This document shows, in pieces, positions 59,142-64,000 of a stretch of DNA of 64,000 nt; position 1 is the stretch's first letter, and every line of letters starts with the position of its first letter. The notes under the pieces are model-generated. The model was not told the origin of the DNA, made no database searches, and saw only the letters and a program-made list of their open reading frames with translations. Source of the stretch: Fragilariopsis cylindrus CCMP1102. Taxonomy: Eukaryota > Bacillariophyta > Bacillariophyceae > Bacillariales > Bacillariaceae. The stretch spans positions 434,001-498,000 of the forward strand of contig FMBT01000309.1 in the NCBI GenBank assembly GCA_900095095.1, written 5' to 3'. Position numbers and translations under genes: made by a program.

Positions 59142-61914
59142 ATGCCTGCGCTGCAACTATTCGGACAACGGGTGCGTGCATACGAAAAGCAAACAAATAT
59201 ACAAATAAACAAGCAAACAAACAAACAAACAAACATAGGGCGTGATGAGATATTCCATAAATCACAATACACTGTTGCAGTCCTCTTTCTTAATCGCTTA
59301 TTCTCGCCTTTCCCTTCTCCACTATCTTCCTTCTATTCTTCTTTAATATGGCAAAGACCTTTTTTGCTGGCGATGACATATGCACCTTTTTAGTGCTTCA
59401 TGCATTATTCAGAGCATTCCAAATTGCTGTAGCATTGAGCCTAATCGGAATAACAGTCTTCTATAATCACAACCAAGAAATAATTCTACTGGAAAATGGC
59501 ATGAATTGTACGGTAGAGGGTTCGACCGAGGACCGCATGACATATATTTATTCATCAGTCTCTATTGTAGTAGCAGGAATGTCAATCTATTTAGTGGTAC
59601 CAATGTTTCATTACAGTAGAAAGGGAACACCGGTAAGTAAACGAAGAAAAACTGTTGAACCCAAAATGGAAGTAACATTTATATTGAACATACATATATC
59701 TCATTCGTTTCCGCGCGTACTATTTGCGGTGATCTTATAGACCGAACCAACGCTACGAGAACCATTGCGACGATTGTGCTATTTCGATACAACCGTTATG
59801 AACGTTCTTAGGATTATTGTGTTCGTTCTTGGCAGCAGGGATATAAAAGGCGTGATGGCCTATTGTAGATGCATTAGCAACGATATCTCTGTAGACACTT
59901 TTGTTGAAGTTCACGAGTCATGCCCCCGACACGCTGGTTTTATGACAGCTGTTATCACATTGTTCTGTAAGCACCTTGAATGAATCTATACAGTTATAAG
60001 AATACATATTTTCCGTTTTTTCTCTTCCCTCTCACATTTTCTTTTAAACATGCGTCATATACAGGTACTCATATTTTTGATGCATGCATGACTATTTTGA
60101 CGTTTCTATACTTTACATTCTGTCACGAAAATCTATTTATAAATTCTCAGATTGAATTCGTATCTTCAGAACAAAGATGTTCTATATGTCTGAGATGTTG
60201 TATCGGTTGGGCTTCGATATTCACTTGTTGTCTATTTGGAGGGGATAAAGCAGTACGTGGTGATTATGCCAACTTTTCTATGCTCCTTGCCAATTACGTC
60301 AATGGAAAAGGCATTCTTGATGTTACCGCATCTGATATTTCTGTAGGTCTTCATATGCTTAGAAAAGTCAGGAAGCGGAATAGACTCGAAACAACAAATA
60401 GACTAGTGCGAGAGCATAGCGAAATTTCTAAACAGAAAGTGGTCTCCTCCCGACATGGATCATCAGACAGGCTAAGTTTAAATGACGACAAAAACTATGA
60501 AAACAAAATTGTTGTCAAGATGTCAACTGATGGGAATTCAGTTGATCTTGTTCATGATAATTGTAATTCAGAGGATACGAAGGAAGAAATTTACGACAAT
60601 CGTGCGAGACCTCAAAATCTACCTGAACATCGACAAAAACTGGAAATTTTATCTAGCGTATATACGAGAGATGTGAATCTTATAAATGAAGCTGCTCATT
60701 TTATGATTTATGCTCAAGCAGCTTACACTGTGGTTTCGTACATGATGGAGAATCCAGTCACTGGATTTGTTAGTTTACAATTACAAATGCTTCGAAATTG
60801 GTGTGTCTGTCATTTTCCTTCTAGGAAAGAATCTATAGTGGGAGATAATTTCTGGCAAATACAAACAATTGCCTTCAAAGCCTTATCTGGGTTGGCTGTT
60901 AAAGATATCGTTTATGCGAATTTTTGCGACACAATTACAGAGATACCATATATAATTTTATTGGATCATGAATGGAAATCTGTGGTTGTTACTATTAGAG
61001 GTACAATAACGCTCGAGTCAGTTCTCACTGATATGAATGTTGCTCCAGAGGCACTCACAAGACTAGGTGAGGAATGTGGATTTGATGGCGACGGGTTGTA
61101 CTGTCACACTGGCATGTTGGCTTCTACAGAATGGCTTTATAGAGACATGAAAAGGCATGGCAAGTTAAATAAGATCTTGGCAGAATACGAGGGGTATAAA
61201 TTGCGAATCGTTGGCCATTCTTTAGGTGCTGGTATAGCGGCTATTCTTTCTGTCCTTCTACGACCAAAGTACCCTGATCTCCGATGCCTTGCGTTCAGTC
61301 CACCTGGTTGTGTAATGAGTGAGAATCTTGCTGATGATATTTCGACCTTTACCACCGCTTTCGTCGTGAACGATGATATTGTTGCTAGAACTTCAATCGA
61401 GGGGTTCGAAGAGCTCCGAAATAGTATCTTAGAAATGATCTGCCGCATCAAGATACCTAAACACATGGTAACGAAAGTCAGTAAAAACTACGACGATACC
61501 ACGGTAGATGGGTTATCGGAAGCAATCGATCACATATTATACGATAAAGATGACATCAACGACTCGAAATTCAAGCAAGAAATTGATGAGTTCCAGAAAC
61601 ATCAGATTGAATTGAAGGAAAAGAACAAGGAAAGCTACATCAAACTTTGTCCACCCGGTAATATAATTCAACTTTTTCTAACAGCTGATGTTCGTCAGTC
61701 CGAATGTATAACCACACATAATGGTGAAGAGATTGGTCAATATACAGCGCGATGGGCTAATCGAAGTGATTTTGAAAAGATAAACATTTCTTCGCATCTA
61801 ATCTCTGATCATAACACTAACGGTGTAAAGTACAAACTTCACGAATTAGCAGTAGGAAAATTCGGGTTGCATCCACCATTTAAACCCATATCGGATCCAG
61901 ATAGGGAAATGTGA
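59142..61914 (+). CDS. sn-1 diacylglycerol-lipase-like membrane lipase
   Basis: Exons 59142-59171 (30 bp), 59357-59632, 59741-59966 and 60065-61914; all in frame, 793 residues. MPALQLFGQR joined to TFFAGDDICTF parallels the start of animal DAG lipases (M-G-VVFGRRW...SDDL). Four or so N-terminal membrane helices (for example IAVALSLIGITVFY; MSIYLVVPMF; MTILTFLYFTF). The class 3 lipase domain has VVTIRGTITLESVLTDM, the nucleophile motif GHSLGAG near residue 560, LAFSPPGCV and NDDIVARTSIEG (Asp). The late His is likely in the C-terminal LISDH or HELAVGKFGLHPP region. The enzyme would release monoacylglycerol from diacylglycerol. No break. Confidence 0.87.
59193..59236. repeat. (AAAC)n microsatellite in first intron
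   Basis: CAAA/AACA run within the first intron of the DAG-lipase gene. It can be read in frame, hiding the intron. Confidence 0.85.
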
Positions 61915-62218
61915 TCAGCTTTTTATCTATTATACAGTGAAATACATATCTTTCTAAAGAATGATATATGTCTATAACCTACATACATACAGATACACAG
62001 AAAGTCGTTTGTTTTATCAATGATTGTTGAGATAAGAAGTAGTGTCAATATAATTCCGACAAAGCAAACGGGACAAAAAATACCATGTCGTACCTTTTAC
62101 TATTACTATGTAAATTATACTCAGGAAACGATTTTCTTTATCTGTTTTCGTACCAGAGGAAACAATTCCAATTCCAATTCCAAATGTCCATTCTATTGTT
62201 TACTGTCAACAATATAAA
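61915..62218. other. Tail-to-tail spacer
   Basis: 304 bp between the DAG-lipase and kinase genes. ATTCCAATTCCAATTCC repeat at about 62164-62182. Confidence 0.5.
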
Positions 62219-63418
62219 TCAATCATCTTCAAAAAAACTTGGATTCATGGGTGGTATTCCTTCTGTGAAATATTTATGTTCTAATGCTCCCTTAGCAGAG
62301 ATTCGCTTCTTTGGATCTAATGTTAGTAACTTGCATAACAAATCCCGTCCATTGCCATCCAAAAAGGTTTGCTTGAAATGTGGTGGAGGATTTATGGGAA
62401 ATTTTTTTTCCAATTGTACAGCATGATTTTTTTCTGATGATCGCCAACGGAACATTTTTGCGTTCGGTAAGTTCGTAAAATCGGGCCAATTTTCTTCGGA
62501 AGGTGCCCCTAACATAGTAAAGATTTTATCAATTTGATCAAGTTCTCCTTGTCCTTGCATCATAGCCTCCTGCTGAATCAATTCTCCAAAGATACAACCA
62601 ATACTCCAAATATCCACCGCAGGTGTGTACCGTGTTTCCCCAAACAGCAATTCGGGTGCACGATAATGTAAAGTAACGACGAGTTGTGTTAGATTCTTTC
62701 CCGGTGGATCTTGAAAGCGTCGTGCCAATCCAAGATCACACAACGCAACCCGTCCCGTGGGATTATGAACGAGAATGTTAGATGTTTTCAAATCTCGATG
62801 CATGAACCATTTAGAATGCATATAATGTACACCCTCTAAAATTTGTTGCATTATACCCTTCAATTCAGCCTGTCGCAACACATTCGGATATTTTCTTCGT
62901 TCCATGGCCTCCTGTAAGTCTTTGTGCATGAATTCCATAACCATAAACACCTTATCGGTATCTGTACCGACTACCATCTCTCTAACAGAAACGATATTTT
63001 CATGAGAAGAGAGTGCCATTAAGACATTAATCTCACGTAAGGCCGTAACGGGAAAACCTTGGATTTTTAATAGTTGTTGCTGATCTTCAAATTTGATTTG
63101 TTTCAGGGCAACAATCTCATTTGTGGCTAGGTCTTTGGCTTTCCAAACAATACCGTAGGTTCCTTCACTCAACCTAGCTATCCGATCATACGTATCATAT
63201 ACTGATCGGCATCCATGTAGAAGTGGATTGTGAAAGGGATAAAGATTCCCCTCATTTTCGATTATTTTAGGGCGTTTGCCATCTCTGCCGCTGCCACGAT
63301 CGTTAGCAGCAACAATAACGACTGGTGTCGCTTTTGTCTTGTTCTTGTTCTTGTTATTACTATTGGCACTATCTTCATCTTCAGAACTTGAAGAATCCCA
63401 ACGGTCTCTTTTCGCCAT
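62219..63418 (-). CDS. CDK10/CDK11-type protein kinase with DLG in place of DFG
   Basis: Single intact exon; ATG 63418 (the frame before it begins with GTG), 399 residues. A short polar N-terminus, then GCRSVYDTYDRI, which is typical of CDK10/CDK11. Kinase motifs: glycine loop SEGTYG at 83-88, Lys105 in VALKQIK, the cyclin-contacting helix PVTALRE (PITSLRE in CDK11) at 122-128, HRDLKTSN at 206-213, VVTLHYRAPE at 246-255 and VDIWSIGCIFGELI. The magnesium motif is CDLGLAR, i.e. DLG rather than DFG at 227-229; the Asp is kept. Expected to act with an L-type cyclin in transcription or splicing control. Divergent from a WD40 gene. Confidence 0.92.
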   Translation of the reverse strand: MAKRDRWDSSSSEDEDSANSNNKNKNKTKATPVVIVAANDRGSGRDGKRPKIIENEGNLYPFHNPLLHGCRSVYDTYDRIARLSEGTYGIVWKAKDLATNEIVALKQIKFEDQQQLLKIQGFPVTALREINVLMALSSHENIVSVREMVVGTDTDKVFMVMEFMHKDLQEAMERRKYPNVLRQAELKGIMQQILEGVHYMHSKWFMHRDLKTSNILVHNPTGRVALCDLGLARRFQDPPGKNLTQLVVTLHYRAPELLFGETRYTPAVDIWSIGCIFGELIQQEAMMQGQGELDQIDKIFTMLGAPSEENWPDFTNLPNAKMFRWRSSEKNHAVQLEKKFPINPPPHFKQTFLDGNGRDLLCKLLTLDPKKRISAKGALEHKYFTEGIPPMNPSFFEDD

Positions 63419-63865
63419 CACATAAAGTATCGAACGATAATAAGAAGCTGTGAGCTGTGAATATCCGGAATCTAGTTTATCATTGTTACTTTATTATGTT
63501 GTAGTGTGTTAAAAAGAATCCTAGAGCGAGGGACTATGACCTGAAGAGCGAGGCACAGACGTTCGATTAAAGATTTTTTTCTTACTAGTAAGTTAGTAGT
63601 AAAAAAATGAAATTCGTGAACAACGTGAAAATCAATTTAAAGAACTTTAAAACTACTAAGCTTTCCACAACAATAACCAAGATCACTTCTTTGAACATGA
63701 ACAAAGATAGTAAGGTCGACCTATGTGGGAAAAGTTGGAATTGCTCGTAGTAGTGGGAGAGCGATGGAGTAAGGAGGTCGTGATCGTATTATAGTCTGAG
63801 GAAATCTCCTGTAATATATAAATTAAATCACAAGACGACTTCAAACAACGGACAAGATTCCAAAG
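63419..63865. promoter_or_regulatory. Head-to-head promoter region
   Basis: 447 bp between the kinase start and the WD40 gene start. No motif recognised. Confidence 0.35.
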
Positions 63866-64000
63866 ATGACAGAACAACATCTTGGAATGCAAAAAATGCA
63901 AGGAAAAGGCCCTAAACTAAACGTTCCTAGTGTACCCGTTTGCCGCTTGAGTGGTCACGATGGACCTGTTCAATCTATAATATTTACTCCCGATGGCAAA
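63866..64000 (+). CDS. WD40-repeat protein, start only (possible WDR83)
   Basis: ATG 63866, runs off the window (45 codons). MTEQHLGMQKMQGKGPKLNV, then the first WD40 strand VCRLSGHDGPVQSIIFTPDGK with the GH pair. The start resembles WDR83/MORG1 (L-GH-G-V-F-DG) but 45 residues cannot separate it from other WD40 families. Confidence 0.65.
   Translation, partial: MTEQHLGMQKMQGKGPKLNVPSVPVCRLSGHDGPVQSIIFTPDGK

Overview
This is a gene-dense nuclear segment of a diatom (stramenopile alga). The lineage call rests on three proteins with the two-part plastid presequence of diatoms: a signal peptide ending in an ASAF-like site, then a transit peptide. They are a rubredoxin (TTSAF-VV), a LON-domain protein (KADAF-LL) and a PsbP-family lumen protein (VVHA-YS followed by a twin-arginine signal). 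A giant protein with tandem helicase-associated (HA) domains and many Asn/Ser/Asp-rich low-complexity stretches also fit. Introns are short (mostly about 80-370 bp) with GT-AG ends. I see no transposon, virus-like element, CRISPR array, rRNA or tRNA gene.

Layout: about 26 genes, mostly alternating head-to-head and tail-to-tail. Left third: PsbP-like (-), GPN2 (+), ER HSP90/GRP94 (-), U2 snRNP A' (+), two unrecognised proteins (- and +), the HA-domain giant (+), rubredoxin (-), a PPR protein (+). Middle: CapZ alpha (-), GPN1 (-), a multi-pass membrane protein (+), a 2-oxoglutarate oxygenase-ankyrin protein (+), plastid LON-domain protein (-), a two-RRM nucleolar-type protein (-), an unrecognised protein (-), ATG8 (+). 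Right third: a secreted beta-sandwich-like protein (-), acetyl-CoA acetyltransferase (+), LTV1 (-), PIG-O (-), a DDX27/Drs1 helicase (+), a tandem-WH2 actin-binding candidate (-), MAT1 (-), a diacylglycerol-lipase-like protein (+), a CDK10/11-like kinase (-) and the start of a WD40 protein (+). Four spacers stand out as long: 10.3-12.2 kb, 25.2-27.4 kb, 35.5-36.5 kb and 46.0-48.2 kb.

Most genes are housekeeping genes without pathway clustering. Loose themes are RNA polymerase/TFIIH and spliceosome function (GPN1, GPN2, MAT1, U2A'), ribosome assembly (LTV1, DDX27, RRM protein), plastid maintenance (PsbP-like, rubredoxin, LON) and actin (CapZ alpha and the WH2 protein). The most novel items are the WH2-repeat protein at 54.9-56.6 kb and the HA-domain protein whose tail is a coding minisatellite carrying repeated SUMO-type motifs.

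Caveat: about half of the genes are split by single-base frame breaks in otherwise well-conserved protein sequence. Nearly all are restored by adding one base, often in a short run of one base. This looks like an assembly with uncorrected indels rather than pseudogenes. For these genes I give the full span and note the breaks.
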